Positions 34,399-42,774 of a DNA stretch of 64,000 bases are shown piece by piece; position 1 is the stretch's first letter, and each line of letters begins with the position of its first letter. The notes beneath the pieces were generated by a model, which saw nothing but the letters and a program-made list of their open reading frames with translations, was not told where the DNA came from and did no database searches. Origin of the DNA: Asaia bogorensis_B. GTDB taxonomy: Bacteria > Pseudomonadota > Alphaproteobacteria > Acetobacterales > Acetobacteraceae. Position numbers and translations under genes: made by a program. The stretch is taken from assembly GCF_900465315.1 (NCBI RefSeq), contig NZ_UBIX01000010.1; one strand, written 5' to 3'.

Positions 34399-35214
34399 AT
34401 GAGTGATGACCTCAAGCCAGCAGCCGCGCTCGACGGTTTTTCCGGGATCAAGCGCCAGAACCTGAAATCACGTCAGCAGCAGATCCTCGACCTGCTGTTC
34501 GAGCAGGGTAATGCGAGCATAGAGTTTCTGGCAGAGCATTTCGATGTCAGCCGTATGACCATTCATCGTGACGCCCATGCGCTGGCAAGTCAGGGGCTGA
34601 TTGACAAGATCCATGGCGGCATCACGCTCAAGAACCGTGCCCGTACCGAGAAAAACGTTGCCTATCGTCAGCATCGCGCCGCCAATCTGAAAAAGGCGAT
34701 CATCCAGCGTGCCGTGTCGATGATCGAGCCGGGTCAGGTCATTATCCTTGATGATTCGACCACTGTTGCAGAGATGTTGCCGTTGCTGCCTGCCCGGGCA
34801 CCGCTGACCGTCATTACCAATGCGGTCGGGGTCGTTCAGGCTCTGGCCCCTTTCCCCGGTATCAAGATCATCTGTCTGGGGGGTGATTACAGCAACTCAC
34901 GTAACGCGTTCTTCGGGCTGGTGTGCGAGCAGGCTGCGCGCTCATTGCGCGGCAATATCATGTTCATGTCCACCTCTGTGATCTCGGGTGACACGGCTTT
35001 CCAGAACGATCAGGATGTCGTGAAGGTCAAGCGTGCCCTGATGGATATTGCCGATCAATGCGTGCTTCTGGTGGACAGCACCAAATTCAGACAGGGCGGT
35101 CTGCATCGCCTGACATCGCTGCAGGAATTCGACCGTATTCTCACAGACAGCCAGATCAAATCCGATACGCTGTCAGATCTTGAAGTCGCTGGTATTCCTG
35201 TCGAGATCTGCTGA
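34399..35214 (+). CDS. DeoR/GlpR family transcriptional regulator, divergent from the polyol cluster
   Basis: 271 residues. The HTH covers about residues 20-72 (RQQQILDLLFEQGNASIEFLAEHF, SRMTIHRDAHALASQGLIDKIHGG), followed by the sensor domain with DDSTTVAEMLPLL and ICLGGDYSNSR. It is transcribed away from the eryA-like gene, the usual arrangement for a local repressor. It shares the family and general layout with the in-operon regulator at 27854-28681, so the cluster has two DeoR proteins, which is uncommon. The start is the ATG at 34399. Confidence 0.92.
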   Translation: MSDDLKPAAALDGFSGIKRQNLKSRQQQILDLLFEQGNASIEFLAEHFDVSRMTIHRDAHALASQGLIDKIHGGITLKNRARTEKNVAYRQHRAANLKKAIIQRAVSMIEPGQVIILDDSTTVAEMLPLLPARAPLTVITNAVGVVQALAPFPGIKIICLGGDYSNSRNAFFGLVCEQAARSLRGNIMFMSTSVISGDTAFQNDQDVVKVKRALMDIADQCVLLVDSTKFRQGGLHRLTSLQEFDRILTDSQIKSDTLSDLEVAGIPVEIC

Positions 35215-35265
35215 AGCTTCTCGTCAGCCGGCGTGCCTGGTCGTTCCAGCGTGAACCAGCGTTGA

Positions 35266-35295
35266 GGCCGGGCAGGCAGCGTCCCCTGCCCGGCC
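35266..35295. terminator. bidirectional terminator between convergent genes
   Basis: An 11-bp GC-rich perfect stem (GGCCGGGCAGG at 35266-35276 and CCTGCCCGGCC at 35285-35295) around an 8-base loop lies between the DeoR gene (plus) and the alcohol dehydrogenase gene (minus). No long T-run follows either arm. Confidence 0.65.
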
Positions 35296-35307
35296 CCTTA
35301 CTTACAA

Positions 35308-36360
35308 TCAGGCGTTTTCGAGCGTCGCCATATCGATGACGAAGCGATACTTCACATCCGATTTGAGCATCCGCGAATAGGCGTTTTCGATCTCGTCCAT
35401 CGCGATCATCTCGATATCCGAGGTGATGCCATGCTCGCCGCAGAAATCCAGCATTTCCTGTGTCTCGGCGATGCCGCCAATCAGTGAGCCGGCAAAGTTG
35501 CGGCGCTTCATGATCAGGCTGAATACGCTGACTGGAAGCGGATTCTCGGGAGCGCCTACCTGAACGAGCGTTCCCTCGCGCTTGAGCAGGTTAAGATAGG
35601 CGTTGATGTCATGATCGGCCGCCACTGCATCGAGGATGAAGTCGAAGCGACCCGTTTCCTTCGCCATCGCTTCAGGGTCCTTGGAGAGCACGACTTCATG
35701 CGCGCCAAGGCGCAGGCCATCCTCGACCTTGCTTTGCGATGTCGTGAACAGAACAACCTCGGCACCAAACGCCCGCGCGAACTTAACAGCCATGTGGCCG
35801 AGCCCGCCAAGGCCGACAATACCCACGCGCTGGCCCGGGCCAACTTTCCAGTGCTTGAGCGGTGAGTAGGTCGTGATACCAGCGCAAAGCAGGGGCGCGA
35901 CAGCCGCGAGTTCGAGGTTCTCCGGAACCTTGAGAACAAATCCCTGATCGACCACTACGGCCTTGGAGTAGCCGCCGAAGGTGATACCGCGCCCCTGACG
36001 GTCTTCACCGTTATAGGTGCCAACAAAGCCGACCTCGCAATATTGCTCGAGACCTTCCTTGCAGCTGGCACATTCGCGGCATGAATCAACCATGCAGCCT
36101 ACGCCAACCAGATCGCCAATCTTGAACTTGCTGACAGACGCGCCAGCCTCGCTGACGCGACCAACAATTTCATGGCCGGGCACGCAGGGATAGATGGTGT
36201 TGTGCCATTCATTACGGGCCTGATGAATGTCGGAATGGCAAACGCCGCAATAGAGAATGTCTATACGGACATCGTCAGGACCGGTGTCGCGACGATCAAA
36301 CTTGAAGGGAGCGAGGCGCTCAGAGGCGCCTTGTGCCCCGTAACCGATACAGGAAAGCAT
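35308..36360 (-). CDS. zinc-dependent NAD(P) alcohol dehydrogenase, CAD/YahK type
   Basis: 350 residues, medium-chain dehydrogenase. The catalytic zinc region is CGVCHSDIH (from residue 38) with GHEIVG (from residue 63). The structural zinc loop CRECASCKEGLEQYC has the four-cysteine pattern. The Rossmann motif GLGGLGH is in the middle. This subgroup (YahK, cinnamyl alcohol dehydrogenase-like) reduces a broad range of aldehydes with NADPH. The ATG at 36360 is used; the 16-codon upstream extension is in a hairpin region and looks non-coding. No operon partners are apparent. Confidence 0.93.
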   Translation of the reverse strand: MLSCIGYGAQGASERLAPFKFDRRDTGPDDVRIDILYCGVCHSDIHQARNEWHNTIYPCVPGHEIVGRVSEAGASVSKFKIGDLVGVGCMVDSCRECASCKEGLEQYCEVGFVGTYNGEDRQGRGITFGGYSKAVVVDQGFVLKVPENLELAAVAPLLCAGITTYSPLKHWKVGPGQRVGIVGLGGLGHMAVKFARAFGAEVVLFTTSQSKVEDGLRLGAHEVVLSKDPEAMAKETGRFDFILDAVAADHDINAYLNLLKREGTLVQVGAPENPLPVSVFSLIMKRRNFAGSLIGGIAETQEMLDFCGEHGITSDIEMIAMDEIENAYSRMLKSDVKYRFVIDMATLENA

Positions 36361-36399
36361 CGAGATTCTCCATCCTGGCCCTGGGCAGAGGAACGTCAA

Positions 36400-36432
36400 A
36401 CACCCCAAAGACGATCGCCGTCTCTGGGGTGT
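36400..36432 (-). terminator. hairpin terminator downstream of the metal-type RND operon
   Basis: Two 14-base arms (36400-36413 and 36419-36432) pair with one mismatch around a 5-base loop. On the minus strand it follows the RND pump gene (stop at 36504) and is followed by TTTGACG, so it probably ends that transcript just before the dehydrogenase promoter. Confidence 0.65.
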
Positions 36433-36503
36433 CTGCCAATAAGCCTTCGATGTTAACGTCTCGTTGGGCTCGCAAGTTCATTTCCGGCCGCTGCGCAGAT
36501 TGT

Positions 36504-39500
36504 CTATTCAGCCGGGGCCGAACTGACCTGGGTCCGGCGCTCACGCCAGGCCGAGAGCCTTATATAGAGGGTTGGCAAGACAAGGAGCGTCAGAGCGGTG
36601 CAGGAGATCAGTCCCCCTATCACCACACTCGCCAGCGGCTTCTCTACCTCGGCGCCCTCGCTCATGGAAAAGGCCATCGGGAAGAAGCCGAGACACGCCA
36701 CCGTGGCTGTTGCCATGACCGGGCGGAAACGCTCCCGCGCCGAGGTGACGGCTGCGGTAACAGCGTCGAACCCCGCGAGCCGCTTGTCACGAATATAGGA
36801 AATCAGGACCACGCCATTAAGCGTCGCGACACCGAACAGAGCGATGAACCCGATACCAGCCGAGATGCTGAATGGCATGCCACGAACCCAGAGGGCAATG
36901 ATGCCGCCGGTCGCAGCGAAAGGCAGGTTGACGAACACCAGAGCCGCCAGCCAGATATCGCCAAGGGCGAGGATGAGCAGGCAGAAAATCAGGACCAGTG
37001 TGATCGGTACGACAATTTCCAGACGCGCCACCGCGGTTTGCAGATTGCGGAACTGTCCGCTCCATTCGATCCTGTAACCCGGCGGGAGCTTGATCTGGCT
37101 TTTGACCGCGCTCTGGGCTTCCTGAACGAAGGAGCTGAGGTCGCGGCCACGCACATTGGCCTGCACCATCATCCGACGCTCTCCCTGGTTGCGCCGGATC
37201 GCTGCCGGACCATCACGCAAGGTGATGTCGGCCACCTGATCGAGCCTCACCGAGTGATCGTCGCGGGTCAGCACGGGCAGCAGGCGGATATCATTCAGAT
37301 CATCACGTGATTCTGCCATGATGCGCACTTCAGTGGGGATAAGCGCATCCTGCAGCGAAACTGGAGGGCCTACATGGCCGCCGATGGATTCCACGACATC
37401 CAACACTTCGGATGTATCGACGTTCAACCGGGCTGCGGCGGTGCGATCCACATCGATGTGCAGATACGGGATCGTGCCGACATCCTGCGGGGCGACATCG
37501 GCAGCACCATTGACTGAATCCACCACGCGGGCCGTCTGGCTGGCGAGCTTCATCAGCGTATCGATGTCCGGGCCATAGATGCCTATGGCAATCTGGGAGC
37601 GCACACCCGATTGCAGGTCATCCATGCGCATCTGGATAGGTTGGCTCCATGAATAGAGCGAGCCGGGGTTGTTCTTGCGCAAGGCGGCATCGAAGGCGCG
37701 TATCAGCCCTTCCTGCGTTGTGGCGGTTTTNCACTCGCTGCGCGGCTTGAGCAGAACATAGGTGTCAGACTGCTCGCCGCCCTGAGGATCGGTCGGGATA
37801 GCGGAGGTGCCGCTATTGCTCACCAGCATCCGGATATCGGGGAATTGCCTGAGGGTTTTCTCGATCTGGGTGATGGCACGCAGCGAGGCGTCGAGCGAGA
37901 TGCCGGGCAGACGTGTCGAGGTGACGATCAGATCACCTTCCTGCAATTGCGGGATGAATTCACCGCCCAGCCGTGTGGTCAGGCCAAGCGAAACCACCAG
38001 CACCAGCAGGGCGATGCCCACTACCATACGCCCATGATCCATGCACCAGCGCGAGGCCGGCGCAAAACCGCGGCGCAGAAAGCGAATGAAGAAGGTGTCG
38101 TGCTCGGTTCCTGTCAGCGCCTCCGTATCAGAAGGATGCGCCTCATTATGGGTTTCGTGCGCGGACGCGTGATGAGGCTTGATCTTCATGATCAGCGCCG
38201 CAAAAGCAGGCACGGCGATCAGCGCATAGATTAGTGACGCAATGAGCGCGAGGATGACCGTCTGGGCCATGGGGCGGAACATACGGCCTTCAACGCCCTC
38301 CAGCGTGAGCACCGGCAAATAGACCATGATGATAATCAGAATGGCAAATATGACCGGTCGCGCCACCGAGCGCACCGTCTCGGCAATACGCCGTGTAAGC
38401 GGTACGTCGTCACCAGCCTGACTGGAAAGCACGCTCTCGACAATCACGAGGGCGCTATCGACCACCATCCCGAAATCGATGGCCCCAAGGCTCAGCAGAT
38501 TGGCGGAAATGCCGAGGTGACGCATGCCCACCATTGCGGCCACGAGCGAGAACGGAATGACTGAAATGATCACGAGCGAAGCGCGCCAGTCGCCGATCAC
38601 GACCAGAAGTACGACCAGTACGAGGATCGCGCCGAGGACAAGGTTTTCCTTGACGGTGTGAATGGTGACATCTGTCAGGGTGGCGCGGCTATAATAGGGT
38701 TCGAGTGTCACGCCTTCCGGAAGTGAGGCGATGATCTGAGGCAGGGCGGCCTTGATGCGTGACAGCGTGGCCTTGGCATTGGCCCCCTGCTGCAACAGGA
38801 CCACGGCATTGACGATTTCGCCCTCTCCGTCGCGCGTGACACCACCGAGCCTCGGGAGACGCCCCTCACGCACTGTGCCGACATCGCGCACATGGACCAC
38901 GCCGCCATTGGGCATGCTGCGCACCTGCACCTCGCCCAGCTCATGCAGGCTGTCGATCAGCGAGCGCCCGACAATGATGTTCTGCTCGTCGTTATGCTCG
39001 ATCCACGCACCCCCGGCGGCCTCGTTGTCACGATCCACCGCATTGAACACATCCGAGACCGAAACCTGGAACTGACGCAGCGCCATGGGGTTAAGCGCGA
39101 CCTGATAGGTCTGTGACGCGCCACCATTGATGTTGACATCGATCACACCAGGGATCAGGCGCAGCTTGGGCACGACGTTCCACGTCATGATCCGGTTCAG
39201 CGCGGCCAGGGAGCGACCCTCGCCGTGAATCTGGAGCTGCAGGATCTCGCCCATACCGGTGGCCATCGGCCCCATTGTAATGGCGAGATTGCGAACAGAC
39301 ACGGCAGCGCGAGCCTGATCGAGACGTTGCGCCACGAGCTCGCGCGCCCTGTAGATGTCGGTGCCGTCATTGAACTGCAGATAGAGCACGGAAACGCCGG
39401 TACGTGAGACCGAGCGCATGGAATCCACCCCGACGATACCGGACATGACGGTCTCTATGGGGAAAGTCACCAGACGCTCGACCTCCTCTGTCGGCAGGCC

Positions 39501-39656
39501 GGGTGCGCGCACCGAGATGAGCACCTGCCGGGGCGAGATATCCGGCACCGGCTCGACAGAGAGCGAACGCAGATCCGCGATCCCGGCGATCATGAGAAGG
39601 ACGACCGCACCGAGTATGGCGGCGCGCCCCTTGAGGAGGGCGAGCATGAATTTCAT
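36504..39656 (-). CDS. HME-type RND efflux pump, CzcA/CusA family
   Basis: Proton-driven inner-membrane pump of about 1050 residues. The fourth-helix motif AIDFGMVVDSALVIVES holds Asp394, Asp400 and Glu407, the spacing of CzcA's Asp-Asp-Glu triad, which marks the heavy-metal (HME) subgroup. Base 37731 is an N; it is the third base of codon 642 (TGN), so Trp, Cys or a stop are possible, and Trp is what CzcA relatives have in this position (PRSEW). It is the last gene of a three-gene operon with adaptor and outer-membrane genes. Which metal (Co/Zn/Cd or Cu/Ag) is not clear; no Met-rich cluster was noticed. Confidence 0.9.
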   Translation of the reverse strand: MKFMLALLKGRAAILGAVVLLMIAGIADLRSLSVEPVPDISPRQVLISVRAPGLPTEEVERLVTFPIETVMSGIVGVDSMRSVSRTGVSVLYLQFNDGTDIYRARELVAQRLDQARAAVSVRNLAITMGPMATGMGEILQLQIHGEGRSLAALNRIMTWNVVPKLRLIPGVIDVNINGGASQTYQVALNPMALRQFQVSVSDVFNAVDRDNEAAGGAWIEHNDEQNIIVGRSLIDSLHELGEVQVRSMPNGGVVHVRDVGTVREGRLPRLGGVTRDGEGEIVNAVVLLQQGANAKATLSRIKAALPQIIASLPEGVTLEPYYSRATLTDVTIHTVKENLVLGAILVLVVLLVVIGDWRASLVIISVIPFSLVAAMVGMRHLGISANLLSLGAIDFGMVVDSALVIVESVLSSQAGDDVPLTRRIAETVRSVARPVIFAILIIIMVYLPVLTLEGVEGRMFRPMAQTVILALIASLIYALIAVPAFAALIMKIKPHHASAHETHNEAHPSDTEALTGTEHDTFFIRFLRRGFAPASRWCMDHGRMVVGIALLVLVVSLGLTTRLGGEFIPQLQEGDLIVTSTRLPGISLDASLRAITQIEKTLRQFPDIRMLVSNSGTSAIPTDPQGGEQSDTYVLLKPRSEXKTATTQEGLIRAFDAALRKNNPGSLYSWSQPIQMRMDDLQSGVRSQIAIGIYGPDIDTLMKLASQTARVVDSVNGAADVAPQDVGTIPYLHIDVDRTAAARLNVDTSEVLDVVESIGGHVGPPVSLQDALIPTEVRIMAESRDDLNDIRLLPVLTRDDHSVRLDQVADITLRDGPAAIRRNQGERRMMVQANVRGRDLSSFVQEAQSAVKSQIKLPPGYRIEWSGQFRNLQTAVARLEIVVPITLVLIFCLLILALGDIWLAALVFVNLPFAATGGIIALWVRGMPFSISAGIGFIALFGVATLNGVVLISYIRDKRLAGFDAVTAAVTSARERFRPVMATATVACLGFFPMAFSMSEGAEVEKPLASVVIGGLISCTALTLLVLPTLYIRLSAWRERRTQVSSAPAE

Positions 39657-39658
39657 GG

Positions 39659-40948
39659 TTACTGACCGCCCTCGCCGTGATTGGGTTCGGGGGCCAGGAG
39701 GGCCTGCGACTTCAGAACGAAGCTGCCATCCGTCACGACTGTTTCGCCGGGTTTAAGTCCCTGCGTTACGACAATCCGCCCGTCGAGATCAGGGCCGGTC
39801 GTCACCTTGCGCGCCTGATAATGTGTGTCATCCAGACGGACAAACACGCAGGGCTGCGAGCCGATTTTCTGTATGGCGCTGGCCGGGATCACGATGCCAT
39901 GCACGGTTTCGGTCGAGAAGAGCCGTGTCTTGACAAGCATGTCGGGCCGAAGCTGTCTTTTGCTGTTCTCCACGAGGCTGCGCACGAGCACATGGCGGGT
40001 CATCGGGTCCACACTGCCCTCAATCAGGTCGATGCGTGACTCGATGGGTTTGGCGTCAGGAGCCGGCCAGGTCAGTTGTCTTCCACCCCGGCTCAGATGC
40101 GTTGCCTGCTGCTCACCAACCTGCGAGACCACCCAGACCCGCGAAAGATCGTCAATTTCGACCGCTGGTGCGGCACGTCCGGACACTTCCTCCCCCACGC
40201 CGACCACAATCTTGTTCACGATGCCATCGATCGGGGAGATGACGGATGAATGGAGCCCCTCGGTCTTTTCAGACGATGAAGAGAACCGGGCCAGTCTTTC
40301 GCGCTCGTTCTGCGCAATGGCCTCGCTGCGTTTGACCGTGCCCTCAGCGTCCTGCAGGCGCGACCGGCGACGCTGGGCCTCACCCTGCGATATGGCGCCG
40401 CCCTGAAGGGCACGGGCCCGATCATAGGACAGGCGGGCATCGTCGCGCAGGGCGCGGGCCTGCTGGACCGCAGCTTCGGCCGAAAGAAGGCGCTGATGGG
40501 CATCGCTCAGGCTGAAATCGTCATAGGTGAACAGCACCTGCCCTTTTTTGACGATCTCACCCGGCGTCACCAGAACGCTCTGCACACGTCCCTGCCCCAC
40601 CGGGTGTATCCGGGCGCTGCGCCGGTCATCCTGGTCGATATAGGCAGGCACATCGACATGTGGTGGCAAAGCCCCCTGACGCGTTACGGCGGTATGAATT
40701 CCTTCCTGCCTGAGTGCCTCCCGCGAGATGGCAATAGGAGCATTCGGCCAGTCCGCAGGGCTCTGTGAGCCGCTCTCTGCGCTCGGGGCACTCGGCGCTG
40801 CCGGTGCGCTGACTGTGCCGGGAGGCGTCGAGACCGGCCCGACCTGCGCACACCCGATCTCGGGTGCAAGCGTGAAAGACAGGCTGGTGAGGGCAAGGAG
40901 AGCGCAGCGATAACGCGCATACAGGCGAGGCCTGAGGTTGATTGTCAT
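39659..40948 (-). CDS. RND efflux periplasmic adaptor, CzcB/CusB family
   Basis: Membrane-fusion protein of 429 residues with an export signal at the N-terminus (about residues 15-35). It has the adaptor order: N-terminal beta region, biotinyl-lipoyl half-motifs (RIHPVGQGRVQSVLVTPGEIV and SPIDGIVNKIVVGVGEEVSG), an alpha-helical hairpin between them, and a beta-barrel with SRVWVVSQVGEQQ. It ends 3 bases before the pump gene and overlaps the outer-membrane gene by 4. It links pump and channel across the periplasm. Confidence 0.9.
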   Translation of the reverse strand: MTINLRPRLYARYRCALLALTSLSFTLAPEIGCAQVGPVSTPPGTVSAPAAPSAPSAESGSQSPADWPNAPIAISREALRQEGIHTAVTRQGALPPHVDVPAYIDQDDRRSARIHPVGQGRVQSVLVTPGEIVKKGQVLFTYDDFSLSDAHQRLLSAEAAVQQARALRDDARLSYDRARALQGGAISQGEAQRRRSRLQDAEGTVKRSEAIAQNERERLARFSSSSEKTEGLHSSVISPIDGIVNKIVVGVGEEVSGRAAPAVEIDDLSRVWVVSQVGEQQATHLSRGGRQLTWPAPDAKPIESRIDLIEGSVDPMTRHVLVRSLVENSKRQLRPDMLVKTRLFSTETVHGIVIPASAIQKIGSQPCVFVRLDDTHYQARKVTTGPDLDGRIVVTQGLKPGETVVTDGSFVLKSQALLAPEPNHGEGGQ

Positions 40949-42231
40949 GGGTAGTTTCCGGCCATCAGGCTCATTCTGATCATTGCGGCGTGCCAGATGA
41001 CATCGGCCTCGGCGTTTCTCTGTCCGGCTTCGAGCGCCGCACGGCGTGCGCGAAGATATTCGATGACCGGCGTTTCACCGACGCTCCACGCATGTTCAAG
41101 GTCATGGGCGCGGGCATCGAGTGCCTGCCGCGCCGATGAGGCATTGCGCAGCATGGCCAGCGCTGAGCTGAGGCTGGCGCGTGTTTGACGGTATTCGGTC
41201 TTGACCTTGCGCTGCGCCAGTATGGCATCGCGTTCGGCCGCACCCATGGCCTTGACCTCTTTCATGACCATTGGCGTATTACGCGCCTCGCTCGGCAACG
41301 CCATCGAGAACTGGACGCCCACCTGAGTGTCCCACGGGCTGCCGTACTGGCCCTGCTTGACCACCTGTACGCCAAGTTGCGGGTTGGGCATGTAGGAATG
41401 GCGCGCCAGCGAATACGCTGCCTTTGCGCTGCGCGAGACTGCCGAAGCCATCTCGATACGCGGGTCGCGGGTGGGGTCGAGTGTCAGGTTCTGCGTGCCC
41501 AGGATACGACCGTCGAGCGACAGGATATCGGGGATCTCGTCAGTCCCGGTGAGGGCCTCAAGCTCGGCGCGATTGTTTTCAAGAGCCTGCTCTGACTGGG
41601 CGATCTGCGCATCGAAGTCACCCTTCTCGCCCACGACAGCATCAAAATCAGCCGCCGCAATTTCACCGGCGCGCAGACCCTGATGGGAGCTCTGCACCAC
41701 GCGTTCGAGAAGATCGCTGGTAGCGCGCAGATTGCCGATCTTTTTTTCGAGTAATGTGGCAGCGCTGGCGAGGTCGAGGATACGCACAGCGCTCAGAAGA
41801 TGCTGAACCTTGATCCGTGCCTTGGCGACTGCTTCATCCGCCAGCGCATTGCGCACGGTGGCCGTGCCCTGACCGGGAAGCCAGAGGGGAACGCTGATAC
41901 TGCCCTGATAGGTTGTGTAGCCAAGATTGGTGCCGATGAAATGGTCATCGAGATATTGCCCGGCGACGATCGGCCCATCAGGAAACCATGACTGCGCGGC
42001 ACGAGCGTTCTTGTGTGACGCCGTGGCATCGACGGAAAACGACTGGTTGGCCGGGTCACGGTCCCATGCAAGCTGGATGGCCTCGTGAAAACTCTCGGCT
42101 CTTGCGCCGGGTGCGAGCGCAAGCGCTGAGACAGCAACGAGGGAGGATGCGAAAAAGCATCTGGCCCGCATTGGGCCGATGGGAAGCTGACGGCGCCTGA
42201 AAGCCCGTTTTTGCCGAAGAATCACTGACAT
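40945..42231 (-). CDS. TolC-family outer-membrane efflux protein, CzcC/CusC type
   Basis: About 428 residues from the ATG at 42231; a later ATG at 42171 (MRARCFF) directly before the export signal (SSLVAVSALALAPGARA) is equally plausible. The body has the long helical repeats of the TolC family (AWDRDPANQSFSVDATASHKNA; LVVDLA-like RILDLASAATLLEKKIGNL) with SMALPSEARNTPMVMKEVKA in the second half. First gene of the metal-type RND operon. The outer-membrane component of Czc-type systems is typically this diverged. Confidence 0.87.
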   Translation of the reverse strand: MSVILRQKRAFRRRQLPIGPMRARCFFASSLVAVSALALAPGARAESFHEAIQLAWDRDPANQSFSVDATASHKNARAAQSWFPDGPIVAGQYLDDHFIGTNLGYTTYQGSISVPLWLPGQGTATVRNALADEAVAKARIKVQHLLSAVRILDLASAATLLEKKIGNLRATSDLLERVVQSSHQGLRAGEIAAADFDAVVGEKGDFDAQIAQSEQALENNRAELEALTGTDEIPDILSLDGRILGTQNLTLDPTRDPRIEMASAVSRSAKAAYSLARHSYMPNPQLGVQVVKQGQYGSPWDTQVGVQFSMALPSEARNTPMVMKEVKAMGAAERDAILAQRKVKTEYRQTRASLSSALAMLRNASSARQALDARAHDLEHAWSVGETPVIEYLRARRAALEAGQRNAEADVIWHAAMIRMSLMAGNYP

Positions 42232-42416
42232 GATGGGTGATCTTAGGCGGATATGAGCATCGCTCCACGACAAAACTTGGCTGAACGATAAAATAAATAA
42301 TAAATAGGCAACATGATGGAAAGGATCAGGTAATCCCGACCATCATGTTGCCGTCATGGGCAGGCATCACGCCGTATCGGCTTCAGCTTATCACCCGGTC
42401 GACCGCTTGGCCGGGG

Positions 42417-42758
42417 TCACTCGTCGATGGGCTGAACGTGCGAAACCTTGCCGGCGCGATCGTAATAGATGATCGCATTGCCTCGGCGCTGGGCATAGCC
42501 GTCTGGCGTGCCGTCCGGGCGTTTGAACAGCATACGGTGGGCGTCGGCCTGCTCAACAATCTTGTCGCCGGGCGGGCGGTACTTGAACATGCTGAAATCC
42601 GCCTCTGCCTTGGGCAGGGCAGAGGAGCGGGCCAGCTGATGCATATCCGGCTTCTTCTTGTCGTCATCGTCATCCTGCGCGGTGGCAAGGGCGGGCATGA
42701 GCACCGCCCCTGCGCCAAGGACGCAGAGGAAGAGACGAAGCGGCGCTGACTGTTTCAT
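42417..42758 (-). CDS. hypothetical exported protein
   Basis: 113 residues, no family recognised. It starts at the ATG at 42758 with a clear signal peptide (LFLCVLGAGAVLMPALATA|Q), then a short charged run of Asp and Lys, then a compact C-terminal part with GNAIIYYDRAG. It lies just after the outer-membrane gene of the drug-type efflux operon (16 bases after its stop) on the same strand, so it may be its last gene. Probably periplasmic. Confidence 0.7.
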   Translation of the reverse strand: MKQSAPLRLFLCVLGAGAVLMPALATAQDDDDDKKKPDMHQLARSSALPKAEADFSMFKYRPPGDKIVEQADAHRMLFKRPDGTPDGYAQRRGNAIIYYDRAGKVSHVQPIDE

Positions 42759-42774
42759 CAAAGCTATTCCTGTA

